64,000 bases of DNA from Panulirus ornatus. Taxonomy: Eukaryota; Arthropoda; Malacostraca; Decapoda; Palinuridae. Shown piece by piece: positions 53,175 to 64,000 of the stretch. The notes under the pieces were generated by a model. The model saw nothing but the letters and a program-made list of their open reading frames with translations, was not told where the DNA came from and ran no database searches. The translations under genes were made by a program, and so were the position numbers. Position 1 is the first letter of the stretch. Each line of letters starts with the position of its first letter. Location of the stretch: contig NC_092287.1 of assembly GCF_036320965.1 (NCBI RefSeq), forward strand, positions 10,345,297 to 10,409,296. Direction: 5' to 3'.

Positions 53175-53890
53175 ACGGTACGACCATCTGCTGTGACGGT
53201 GCAGCTCTTCAGCACGACGGTACGACCCTCTAACACGACGGTACGACTCTGTAACACAACGGTACGACCCTCTGACACGACGGTACGACTCTAACACGAC
53301 GGTAGGACCTTCTAACACGACGGTACGACCCTCTCACACAACGGTACGACCCTCTAGCACGACGGTACGACTCTGTAACACAACGGTACGACCCTATGAC
53401 ACGACGTACGACACTGTAACACGACGGTACGACCTTCTAACACGACGGTAGGACCTTCTAACACGACAGTACGACCTTCTAACACGACGGTATGACTCTA
53501 ACACGACGGTACGGCCCTCTAACACGACGGTACAACAGCTGAACACGACGGGACAACCTTCTAACACGACGGTACGACCCCCTAACACGACGGAACGACC
53601 CTCTAACACGACGGTACGACCTTCTAACACGACGGTACAACCGCAGAACACGACGGTACGACCTTCTAACACGACAGTACGACCATCTAACACGACGGTA
53701 CGACCCTCTAACACGACGGTACGACTCTAACACGACGGGACGATCCTCTAACACGACGGTACGACCCTCTATAACGGCGGTACGACCCTCTAACACGACG
53801 GTGCGACACTCTATTATGGCGGTACAACCGCTGAACACGACCATACGACCTTCTAACACGACGGTACGACCCTCCAAACACATCGGTACG
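53175..53890. repeat. 20 bp minisatellite (CTCTAACACGACGGTACGAC), about 35 units
   Basis: CpG-rich units with frequent variants (CTTCTAACACG, CTGTAACACAACGG). It ends at AAACACATCGGTACGACC. Each unit carries two or three CpG sites, notable against the AT-rich surroundings. Confidence 0.95.
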
Positions 53891-54019
53891 ACCCCTTAAG
53901 AGGTCGTATATCATGTCTCTGTTGTTATCCTCGGTGTCGTACCGTTATGCTGTGGGGTCGTACCTCCCTTGTCCGAGGATCTTGAAGTCGTAATGACAAG
54001 TCGTACGCCCCGCTCGCGG

Positions 54020-54850
54020 TCATGGAGCAGGTGTGTGGCACCAGGTGTGTGGCACCAGTCGTGTGGCACCAGTTAGGTTAGGTGTATGGCACCAGTCATG
54101 GATGGTACCAGGCAGGTGTATGGCACCAGGCTAAAGTAGTACCAAACAGGTGTATGGCATCAGCCATGGGTGGTACCAGGCAGGTGTATGGCATCAGCCA
54201 TGGGTGGTACCAGGCAGGTGTATGGCACCAGGCGTAAGTGGTACCAGACAGGTGTATGGCATTAGCCACGGGTGGTACCAGGAAGGTGTATGGCACCAGG
54301 CGTAAGTGGTACCAGACAGGTGTATGGCATTAGCCACGGGTGGTACCAGGCAGGTGTATGGCACCAGGTTTAAGTGGTACCAGACAGGTGTATGGCATCA
54401 GCCATAGGTGGTACCAGGCAGGTGTATGGCACCAGGCGTAAGTGGTACCAGACAGGTGTATGGCATTAGCCACGGATGGTACCAGGCAGGTGTATGGCAC
54501 CAGGCTTAAGTGGTACCAGACAGGTGTATGGCATCAGCCATGGGTGGTACCAGGCAGGTGTATGGCACCAGGTTTAAGTGGTACCAGACAGGTGTATGGC
54601 ATCAGCCATAGGTGGTACCAGGCAGGTGTATGGCACCAGGCGTAAGTGGTACCAGACAGGTGTATGACATCGGTCATGGGTGGTACCAGGCAGGTGTATG
54701 GCACCAGGCGTAAGTGATACCAGGCAAATGTATGGCACTAGAATTGGATGGTACCAGACAGGTGTACGGCATCAGTCATGGGTGGCACTAAACAGGTGTT
54801 TAGCAACAAGCTCGGATGGCACCAAGCAGGTGTGTGGCACCAGGCTATTC
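54020..54850. repeat. 34 bp minisatellite with 68 bp dimer structure
   Basis: Alternating GGTACCAGGCAGGTGTATGG (then CACCAGGCGTAAGT) and GGTACCAGACAGGTGTATGG (then CATCAGCCATGGGT). Spacing between like units is 68 (54240 to 54308). The right edge is diverged. GTTAGGTTAGG at 54071-54081 lies at the left edge. Confidence 0.95.
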
Positions 54851-54929
54851 TCTTCAGGCAGGTGTGTGACAACACCAGGTACGTGGGGGACTTGTGTGAC
54901 CAAATGTCACAGGTCACAACCACGACTAC

Positions 54930-55058
54930 TGATGTCTGTCTGTCTGTCTGTCTTTCTGTCCGTGTGTCTGTCTGTCTGTCTTTCTGTCCGTCTGTCTGTC
55001 TGTCTGTCATTCTGTCTGTCTGTCTGTCTGTCTTTCTGTCCCTCTGTCTCTCTGTCGG
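54930..55058. repeat. (CTGT)n microsatellite
   Basis: Imperfect CTGT repeats with CTTT and CCGT variants. Confidence 0.95.
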
Positions 55059-55084
55059 TTAGCAGACTTACTCTCGTCATTAAA

Positions 55085-56283
55085 AGAATTTCTCTTTTTT
55101 TCTAACCTTTGAACAGTAAAATAGTTTCTCTTTTCTAAGCTTTGAACAGTAAAAGAATTTCTCTTTCTAACCTTTGAACAGTAAAAGAGTTTCTCTTTTT
55201 TAAGCTTAGAACAGTAAGAGAATTTCTCTTTTTTCTAAGCTTTGAACAGTTAGAGAATTTTCCTTATTAAGCTTTGAGCACTAAAAGAATTTCTCTCTCT
55301 TTTTTAGGATTTGAACACGTAGAGAATTTCTCCATTAGGCATTGAACACTAAGAGAATTCCTTTCTTTATTGAGCTTTGAACAGTAAGAGAATTGCTCTA
55401 TATTAAGCTTTGAATGGTAACAGATTTTCCCTTTTTAAGCTCTGAACCGTAAGAGAATTTCCCTCTTTTTTAAGCTTTGAACAGTAAGAGAAGTTCACTC
55501 TCTATGAAGCTTTGAACAGTAAGAGAATTTCTCTCTTTATCAAGCTTTGAACAGTAAGAAAATTTCTCTTTATTAAGCTTTGAACAGTAAGAAAATTTTT
55601 CTCTTTATTGAGCTTTGAACAGTAAGAGAATTTCTCTATTAAGCTTTGAACAGTAAGAGAATTTCTCTCTTTATTAAGCTGTGATCAGTAAGAGAATTTC
55701 TCTCTTTATTAAGCTGTGATCAGTAAGAGAATTTCTCTCTTTATTAAGCTGTGATCAGTAAGAGAATTTCTCTCTTTATTAAGCTGTGATCAGTAAGAGA
55801 ATTTCTCTATTAAGCTTTGAACAGTAAAAGAATTTCTTTATTAAGCTTTGAACTAAGTGAATTTCCCTCATTTTTAAGCTTTGAACAGTAAGAGAATTTC
55901 TCTTTATTAAGCTTTGAACAGTAAGATAATTTCTCTCTTTTTTCTAAGCTTTGAAGAGTAAGAGAATTTCTCTTTTTTAAGCTTTGAACAGTAAGATAAT
56001 TTCTCTCTTTTTTCTAAGCTTTGAAGAGTAAGAGAATTTCTCTTTATTAAGCTTTGAACAGTAAGGTAATTTCTCTCTTTTTTCTAAGCTTTGAAGAGTA
56101 AGAGAATTTCTCTTTATTAAGCTTTGAACAGTAAGGTAATTTCTCTCTTTTTTCTAAGCTTTGAAGAGTAAGAGAATTTCTCTTTATTAAGCTTTGAACA
56201 GTAAGATAATTTCTCTCTTTTTTCTAAGCTTTGAAGAGTAAGAGAGTTTCTCTTTTTTAAGCTTAGTAAGAGAATTTCTCTTT
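55085..56283. repeat. 33-35 bp minisatellite (AAGCTTTGAACAGTAAGAGA), about 35 units
   Basis: Unit continues ATTTCTCTTTATT. There is a local run of four identical AAGCTGTGATCAG units of 35 bp near 55676-55800, and a ~69 bp dimer near 55900-56240 (AACAGTAAGGTAA alternating with AAGAGTAAGAGA). Confidence 0.95.
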
Positions 56284-56345
56284 TATGTTGTCATAATATC
56301 AGGATGGAGGAATACCTTGTTATATTTTCTCTCTTTTTTCCTCGA

Positions 56346-59300
56346 TTGTGATCATGTGTGTTGTGATTGTGTGGAGGATTGTTGTGATTGTGTGGAGGAT
56401 TGTTGTGATTGTGTGGGGGATTGTTGTGATTGTGTGGAGGATTGTTGTGATTGTGTGGAGGATTGTTGTGATTGTGTGGAGGATTGTTGTGATTGTGTGG
56501 GGGATTGTTGTGATTGTGTGGGGGATTGTTGTGATTGTGTGGAGGATTGTTGTGATTGTGTGGGGGATTGTTGTGATTGTGTGGGGGATTGTTGTGATTG
56601 TGTGGGGGATTGTTGTGATTGTGTGGAGGATTGTTGTGATTGTGTGGGGGATTGTTGTGATTGTGTGGGGGATTTTTGTGATTGTGTGGAGGATTGTTGT
56701 GATTGTGTGGGGGATTGTTGTGATTGTGTGAAGGATTGTTGTGATTGTGTGGGGGATTGTTGTGATTGTGTGGAGGATTGTTGTGATTGTGTGGAGGATT
56801 GTTGTGATTGTGTGAAGGATTGTTGTGATTGTGTGGAGGATTGTTGTGATTGTGTGGAGGATTGTTGTGATTGTGTGGGGGATTGTTGTGATTGTGTGGA
56901 GGATTGTTGTGATTGTGTGGGGATTGTTGTGATTGTGTGGAGGATTGTTGTGATTGTGTGGAGGATTGTTGTGATTGTGTGGAGGATTGTTGTGATTGTG
57001 TGGAGGATTGTTGTGATTGTGTGGAGGATTGTTGTGATTGTGTGGAGGATTGTTGTGATTGTGTGGAGGATTGTTGTGATTGTGTGGAGGATTGTTGTGA
57101 TTGTGTGGAGGATTGTTGTGATTGTGTGGGGATTGTTGTGATTGTGTGGAGGATTGTTGTGATTGTGTGGAGGATTGTTGTGATTGTGTGGAGGATTGTT
57201 GTGATTGTGTGGAGGATTGTTGTGATTGTGTGGAGGATTGTTGTGATTGTGTGGAGGATTGTTGTGATTGTGTGGAGGATTGTTGTGATTGTGTGGAGGA
57301 TTGTTGTGATTGTGTGGAGGATTGTTGTGATTGTGTGGAGGATTGTTGTGATTGTGTGGAGGATTGTTGTGATTGTGTGGAGGATTGTTGTGATTGTGTG
57401 GAGGATTGTTGTGATTGTGTGGAGGATTGTTGTGATTGTGTGGAGGATTGTTGTGATTGTGTGGAGGATTGTTGTGATTGTGTGGAGGATTGTTGTGATT
57501 GTGTGGAGGATTGTTGTGATTGTGTGGAGGATTGTTGTGATTGTGTGGAGGATTGTTGTGATTGTGTGGAGGATTGTTGTGATTGTGTGGAGGATTGTTG
57601 TGATTGTGTGGAGGATTGTTGTGATTGTGTGGAGGATTGTTGTGATTGTGTGGGGGATTGTTGTGATTGTGTGGAGGATTGTTGTGATTGTGTGGAGGAT
57701 TGTTGTGATTGTGTGGAGGATTGTTGTGATTGTGTGGAGGATTGTTGTGATTGTGTGGAGGATTGTTGTGATTGTGTGGAGGATTGTTGTGATTGTGTGG
57801 AGGATTGTTGTGATTGTGTGGAGGATTGTTGTGATTGTGTGGAGGATTGTTGTGATTGTGTGGAGGATTGTTGTGATTGTGTGGAGGATTGTTGTGATTG
57901 TGTGGAGGATTGTTGTGATTGTGTGGAGGATTGTTGTGATTGTGTGGAGGATTGTTGTGATTGTGTGGAGGATTGTTGTGATTGTGTGGAGGATTGTTGT
58001 GATTGTGTGGAGGATTGTTGTGATTGTGTGGAGGATTGTTGTGATTGTGTGGAGGATTGTTGTGATTGTGTGGAGGATTGTTGTGATTGTGTGGAGGATT
58101 GTTGTGATTGTGTGGAGGATTGTTGTGATTGTGTGGAGGATTGTTGTGATTGTGTGGAGGATTGTTGTGATTGTGTGGAGGATTGTTGTGATTGTGTGGG
58201 GATTGTTGTGATTGTGTGGAGGATTGTTGTGATTGTGTGGAGGATTGTTGTGATTGTGTGGAGGATTGTTGTGATTGTGTGGAGGATTGTTGTGATTGTG
58301 TGGAGGATTGTTGTGATTGTGTGGAGGATTGTTGTGATTGTGTGGAGGATTGTTGTGATTGTGTGGAGGATTGTTGTGATTGTGTGGAGGATTGTTGTGA
58401 TTGTGTGGAGGATTGTTGTGATTGTGTGGAGGATTGTTGTGATTGTGTGGAGGATTGTTGTGATTGTGTGGAGGATTGTTGTGATTGTGTGGAGGATTGT
58501 TGTGATTGTGTGGAGGATTGTTGTGATTGTGTGGAGGATTGTTGTGATTGTGTGGAGGATTGTTGTGATTGTGTGGAGGATTGTTGTGATTGTGTGGAGG
58601 ATTGTTGTGATTGTGTGGAGGATTGTTGTGATTGTGTGAGGATTGTTGTGATTGTGTGGGGATTGTTGTGATTGTGTGGAGGATTGTTGTGATTGTGTGG
58701 AGGATTGTTGTGATTGTGTGGAGGATTGTTGTGATTGTGTGGAGGATTGTTGTGATTGTGTGGAGGATTGTTGTGATTGTGTGGAGGATTGTTGTGATTG
58801 TGTGGAAGGATTGTTGTGATTGTGTGGAGGATTGTTGTGATTGTGTGGAGGATTGTTGTGATTGTGTGGAGGATTGTTGTGATTGTGTGAAGGATTGTTG
58901 TGATTGTGTGGGGGATTGTTGTGATTGTGTGGAGGATTGTTGTGATTGTGTGGAGGATTGTTGTGATTGTGTGGGGGATTGTTGTGATTGTGTGGGGGAT
59001 TGTTGTGATTGTGTGGAGGATTGTTGTGATTGTGTGGAGGATTGTTGTGATTGTGTGGAGGATTGTTGTGATTGTGTGGAGGATTGTTGTGATTGTGTGA
59101 GGATTGTTGTGATTGTGTGGAGGATTGTTGTGATTGTGTGGAGGATTGTTGTGATTGTGTGGAGGATTGTTGTGATTGTGTGGAGGATTGTTGTGATTGT
59201 GTGGAGGATTGTTGTGATTGTGTGGATGATTGTTGTGATTGTGTGGAGGATTGTTGTGATTGTGTGAAGGATTGTTGTGATTGTGTGGAGGATTGTTGTG

Positions 59301-59747
59301 ATTGTGTGGGGATTGTTGTGATTGTGTGGAGGATTGTTGTGATTGTGTGAAGGATTGTTGTGATTGTGTGGGGGATTGTTGTGATTGTGTGGAGGATTGT
59401 TGTGATTGTGTGGAGGATTCTTGTGATTGTGTGGAGGATTGTTGTGATTGTGTGGGGGATTGTTGTGATTGTGTGGGGGATTGTTGTGATTGTGTGGGGG
59501 ATTGTTGTGATTGTGTGAAGGATTGTTGTGATTGTGTGGGGGATTGTTGTGATTGTGTGGAGGATTGTTGTGATTGTGTGGAGGATTGTTGTGATTGTGT
59601 GGGGGATTGTTGTGATTGTGTGGAGGATTGTTGTGATTGTGTGGGGGATTGTTGTGATTGTGTGGAGGATTGTTGTGATTGTGTGGAGGATTGTTGTGAT
59701 TGTGTGGAGGATTGTTGTGATTGTGTGGAGGATTGTTGTGATTGTGA
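56346..59747. repeat. 3.4 kb array of 21 bp units lacking C on + strand
   Basis: About 162 units of GATTGTGTGGAGGATTGTTG plus T. The middle (about 56940-58620) is almost uniform GGAGG with one GGGGG near 57650. Both edges mix GGAGG, GGGGG and GAAGG. 20-bp variants (one G lost) lie near 56918, 57127, 58197, 58637, 58657, 59098 and 59307, and a 22-bp variant near 58802. Because 21 is 3 x 7, frames of up to 1154 codons stay open on both strands. These are not genes. Confidence 0.97.
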
Positions 59748-60427
59748 ATATGATACGATTGTGAATAGACTGACGTGATGGCAAAGACGGTTGTAATTGT
59801 GAAGATGGTGTTATGTGAAGAGTGTTGTGACTATGATTATAATTTTGTTGTGATTTTGAGGTTTATGTTTTTAAGCTTATGTGATGATCATAATGACTTT
59901 GATTATTGTTATGGTTGTGATGGGTTATGATGTCATTGTGAAGATTCTCGAGGTTGTGAAGAACAATTGTGAAGACGAAATGTGATTGTGAAAACGGGGT
60001 TGTGAATGAATATCTTGTCGAGTGTAATGATGTGGTTATAGGCATAGCATGTTATTGAAGACTGTGTTACCTGATGCTAAGAATATCATAGATATTCTCT
60101 CTCTCTCTCTCTCTCTTCAATTGAATATTGCGAAGATTTAATAGGAGTCAAGATTATTCATGTCTCGGTGAACAAATATTGATCTAGAAGATTTTTGTCG
60201 AATCTCTATGAGATATTCTATTTCTTAGATATTCGGGAAATACCCACTTGATATTCTTGCCGATGGAGAAATATTCTGGTAATTCTTTACACACATTATC
60301 TTCATCCTAGTAATTGTAATGTCCATTCGATCTTCTGCACACCACGAATATTGTGTGGATATTCAGGAATCTTCGGATTGGGTAGATGGAGAAGATTCGA
60401 TCTCGCTTGTAGTATGGTGATTACAGA

Positions 60428-60431
<4 letters not shown>
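59748..60431. other. Unassigned sequence, partly decayed array flank
   Basis: 59748-60000 has scattered GTTGTGA and TTGTGAAGA phrases that look like degraded array units. The rest, including a short CT run at 60096-60116, is unassigned. Confidence 0.55.

Positions 60432-60502
<71 letters not shown>
60432..60502. repeat. (GA)n microsatellite
   Basis: Pure GA run. Confidence 0.95.
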
Positions 60503-60507
<5 letters not shown>

Positions 60508-60611
60508 CGTGCCCTTAAAGGATAAAATCCCATTTGAAACGTAATGGAATGTGATTCTTCTCTTAAAGGGGGGGTCGATTTGGTTCATGATAGTGATACA
60601 CTATAGCCTAG

Positions 60612-60614
<3 letters not shown>

Positions 60615-60669
<55 letters not shown>
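60615..60669. repeat. (CT)n microsatellite
   Basis: Pure CT run. Confidence 0.95.
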
Positions 60670-60673
<4 letters not shown>

Positions 60674-60781
60674 ATTCAAATTGTGTAACTTAAGAATTGT
60701 TTTTTCATTTTTTTTTTCTAACAGAGACATGTGCGTGTTTCTAGAATTCATTCCCTGTGAAATCTTGAAAAACGGTGAAAA

Positions 60782-60783
<2 letters not shown>

Positions 60784-60856
<73 letters not shown>

Positions 60857-60862
60857 AAGAGA

Positions 60863-60931
<69 letters not shown>

Positions 60932-60952
60932 TGTGCATGTGTGTGTGTGATT

Positions 60953-61048
<96 letters not shown>

Positions 61049-61069
61049 TGTGCATGTGTGTGTGTGATT

Positions 61070-61133
<64 letters not shown>

Positions 61134-61134
61134 A

Positions 61135-61194
<60 letters not shown>

Positions 61195-61243
61195 AAGAGA
61201 GAGAGAGAATGTGTGCATGTGTGTGAGATAGACAGCTAGATAG

Positions 61244-61300
<57 letters not shown>

Positions 61301-61366
61301 AAGAGAAGAGAAGAGAAGAGAGAGAGAGAGAGAATGTGTGCATGTGTGTGAGATAGACAGCTAGAT

Positions 61367-61435
<69 letters not shown>

Positions 61436-61507
61436 GAGAGAGAAGAGAAGAGAAGAGAAGAGGAGAGAGAGAATGTGTGCATGTGTGTGAGATAGACAGC
61501 TAGATAG

Positions 61508-61586
<79 letters not shown>

Positions 61587-61653
61587 AGAGAAGAGAAGAG
61601 AAGAGAGAGAGAGAGAGAATGTGTGCATGTGTGTGAGATAGACAGCTAGATAG

Positions 61654-61712
<59 letters not shown>
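60784..61712. repeat. (GA)n higher-order array with AATGTGTGCATGTGTGTG spacers
   Basis: Six spacers start at about 60928, 61045, 61208, 61333, 61472 and 61618 (spacing 117-163). Each is followed by GATTGATAGATAG or AGATAGACAGCTAGATAGG and then (GA)n with AAGAGAAGAG blocks. The last four share the GACAGCTAGATAGG form and are the youngest. Confidence 0.93.
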
Positions 61713-61716
<4 letters not shown>

Positions 61717-61981
61717 AACCTACCCTGGATCGCTCCTCAATTTCCTCCCAATCATTATCCCTAATCCACCCCCGCGCCACCCAATCATCATTCCCCTTAA
61801 TCCACCTGCCTCATCATCCCCTCAAGTCCCTAATCCCTAATCTACCAATCATAACCATCGTCTCTATGAACCTTTAAACGTCCAGTGGGGCAGAAAGTCG
61901 TATACTGACTCCTCCCCTCGCTCCCCCACGTCTGTCTTATTATGCAATTGTATATCGCTCCAAACACTTAATGTAGATCAC

Positions 61982-61982
<1 letters not shown>
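61713..61982. other. Unassigned short spacer
   Basis: C-rich sequence with CCCTAATCC-type phrases near 61760-61850. No gene seen. Confidence 0.5.
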
Positions 61983-62037
<55 letters not shown>

Positions 62038-62131
62038 CTATCTAGCTGTCTATCTCACACACATGCACACATTCTCTCTCTCTCTCTCTCTTCTCTTCTC
62101 TTCTCTTCCTTCTCTTCTCTTCTCTTCTCTT

Positions 62132-62180
<49 letters not shown>
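61983..62180. repeat. Inverted copy of the (GA)n higher-order unit
   Basis: (CT)n, then CCTATCTAGCTGTCTATCTC, CACACACATGCACACATTCT and TCTTCTCTTC blocks: the reverse complement of one GACAGCTAGATAGG-type unit from 60784-61712. Confidence 0.93.
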
Positions 62181-62183
<3 letters not shown>

Positions 62184-62395
62184 CCTCCACCCAGCGCTTG
62201 AGTCCCCCCGCTACGTGTGAGCTTCCCCCCCCCCCTCCCACCACCCTTTGAGCGCGTCGGTCGGTAAGATTTTGGTATTCGTGTGCGATGGTGTAGGGGA
62301 AAGGTTAAATGGCAGGCGGCTCCCGTAGCAAAAGGTTGTGATGAAGCCACGCAGAGGTATTGGGGTAAGGGGGGGGGGAGGACGGAGGGGGATGC

Positions 62396-62398
<3 letters not shown>
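62181..62398. other. Unassigned sequence
   Basis: G/C-rich spacer between the CT and GA arrays. No gene seen. Confidence 0.5.
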
Positions 62399-62439
<41 letters not shown>

Positions 62440-62472
62440 AAGAGAAGAGAAGAGAGGAGAAGAGAAGAGAAC

Positions 62473-62538
<66 letters not shown>

Positions 62539-62561
62539 AAGGGGCGAATACCTCAGGCCAG

Positions 62562-62620
<59 letters not shown>

Positions 62621-62734
62621 CTTATCAATCTATCTATCTATCTACCTATATCAACCTGTCTTTTTTTTTTTCTATCGATTTCTGTCCAAATCGGTAGTCG
62701 CGCGCACACACACACACACACACACACTCACACA

Positions 62735-62785
<51 letters not shown>
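62399..62785. repeat. (GA)n, (CT)n, (TCTA)n and (CA)n cluster
   Basis: GA with GAAGA blocks at 62399-62535, CT at 62568-62618, TCTA at about 62628-62645, CA at 62703-62785. Confidence 0.93.
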
Positions 62786-62787
<2 letters not shown>

Positions 62788-62949
62788 ACACACGGGCCCG
62801 GGCACAAAAGTACATTCTTTATTATGTACTTTTGCCTTACGCTCTTGAAGGCCAAAGTTTTAACATGAACACATAGTATCACACATTATAACACACTAGA
62901 TTTAGAAACATAAAATTGTATCCATTTTTCTTGCTTCTGGAATGTATGT

Positions 62950-63948
62950 TTATATATACACGTCTCGCCTTTTCTTGTGTTAGCTTCGTAGCGCCAGAAA
63001 CAGGCGAAATAAAAAGGCCCCGTTCCCTCTCATCCATTCTCTAGCTGTCATGTGTAATGCACCGACACCACAGCTCCCTATCCACATCCAGGCCCCACAC
63101 GCCTTTCCATGGTTTACCCCAGACGCTTCACATGCCGTGGTTCAATCTATTGATTCATGTCGACCACTGTATACCACATTGTTCCAATTCACTCTATCCC
63201 TAGCACGCCTTTCACCCTCCTGCATGCTCAGGTTTCGGTCATTTAGAATCATTTTTCACTTCTTCCTTCTACCTCCAGTTTGGTCTCCCACTTCTCGTTC
63301 CCTCCACTTCTGACACATATATCCTCTTTGTCAATCTTTCCTCACTCATTCTCTCCATATGACCAAACCTTTTCAACACGCCTTCCTCAGCTCGGTCAAC
63401 AACACTCTTCTTATCACCACATCTCTCTTACCCTTTCATTACTTACTCGATCAAACCACCTCACACTACATATTGTCCTCAAACATTTCATTTCCAACAT
63501 AGCCACCCTCTTCCATGCATCTACGGTCTATACTCTCCATCCATACAATATAATTATTGGGACCACTTTACTGTCATACAAGCCCATTTTCGCCTCTCTA
63601 GAGAGTGACCTCTCTTTCCACACATTCTTCATCGCTCCCAGAACCTTCGCCCCCTTAACCACCATGTAAATCACTTCCGCTTCCATGCTTCCTTTCGCTG
63701 CTAAGTCCACTCCCAGATATCTAAATCACTTCACTTCCAAATTTTCTCCATTAAAACTCACGCCCCAAGCTAACCTGTTCCTTTGTGCAGCCTAACCTAA
63801 CCTAACCTTGCTTTTATTCACATTTATTATCAACTTTTCTTCTTTCACACACATTACCAAACTATGTCACCAACTTTTGCAGTTTCTTACTCGAATCTGC
63901 CACCATTACTGTCATCAGCAAAACAACCGACTCACTACCTAACAGATT
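62950..63948 (-). mobile_element. Old, diverged RTE-like LINE copy with short-form 3' UTR
   Basis: The minus strand ends in a single tail motif (GTGTTAGCTTCGTAGCGCC on plus, diverged) about 40 bases before the CATCCATTCTCTAGCTGTCA block, so the long UTR insert is absent. The C-terminal domain follows (WFDRVSNE, GRPNWR-like) and the RT end to about 63930 (VADSSKKLQKL region). The codons for the KSKVIRYS region are disrupted by CCTAACCTAACCTAACC at 63791-63807. It is more diverged from the other copies than they are from each other. Confidence 0.8.
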
Positions 63949-63950
63949 GC

Positions 63951-63954
<4 letters not shown>

Positions 63955-64000
<46 letters not shown>
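63955..64000. repeat. (TA)n microsatellite, cut by window end
   Basis: TA run at the 5' edge of the LINE fragment, continuing past the window. Confidence 0.95.

Noticed and set aside
56317..59784. Very long open frames on both strands (up to about 1154 codons, DCCDCVE and TQSQQSS type repeats)
   Set aside because: They lie wholly in the 21 bp array. A period divisible by 3 keeps frames open. Frame changes coincide with 20 and 22 bp unit variants, and there is no start context or non-repeat domain.

Overview
The window looks like non-genic, repeat-dominated chromosomal DNA from an arthropod, most likely a decapod crustacean. That placement is an inference. It rests on very dense long (TA)n, (GA)n and (CA)n microsatellites, TTAGG-type telomere-like repeats, and a mix of RTE-like, CR1-like and Penelope-like retroelements. 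I found no convincing host protein-coding gene, rRNA gene, intact tRNA gene or CRISPR array. Almost every open frame is either a decayed retroelement ORF or a by-product of a tandem repeat whose period is a multiple of 3.

Layout. 1-8.7 kb: three or more RTE-like LINE copies, two copies of a ~235 bp SINE-like element, LINE foldbacks and a tRNA-like palindrome. 8.7-11 kb: mostly unassigned, with a CR1-like endonuclease relic. 11-14.3 kb: a 21/42 bp minisatellite and a 2.9 kb minisatellite built from 44-48 bp units. 14.4-27.6 kb: head-to-head and tail-to-tail RTE-like LINE copies (including the best ORF, 452 codons at 21.4-22.75 kb), a Penelope-like element (PLE) at 18-19.8 kb, a second PLE at 24.6-25.5 kb, and a (TTAGG)5 tract at a LINE/LINE junction. 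27.6-34.5 kb: two more PLE relics and two CR1-like LINEs, one split by an RTE-like insertion. 34.8-39.9 kb: four tandem arrays (37, ~33, ~200 and 20-22 bp). 39.9-43.7 kb: a tRNA-derived SINE, a SINE-like copy, a second tRNA-like palindrome and a 2.7 kb RTE-like copy. 43.4-52.3 kb: a recent direct tandem duplication (~4.3 and ~4.6 kb) whose join lies inside an RTE-like copy. 52.3-59.75 kb: five minisatellites, including a 3.4 kb array of 21 bp units with no cytosine on the + strand. 60-62.8 kb: (GA)n/(CT)n higher-order arrays. 62.95-64 kb: an old, diverged RTE-like copy.

How the parts relate. The RTE-like LINE (APE endonuclease plus reverse transcriptase in one ORF) ends in a conserved 3' stem-loop motif, and the SINE-like element carries the same tail. 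This fits a LINE/SINE pair that shares the reverse-transcriptase recognition site. Long (TA)n tracts lie at most element junctions. No copy seen here is intact, so any activity would have to come from elsewhere in the genome.
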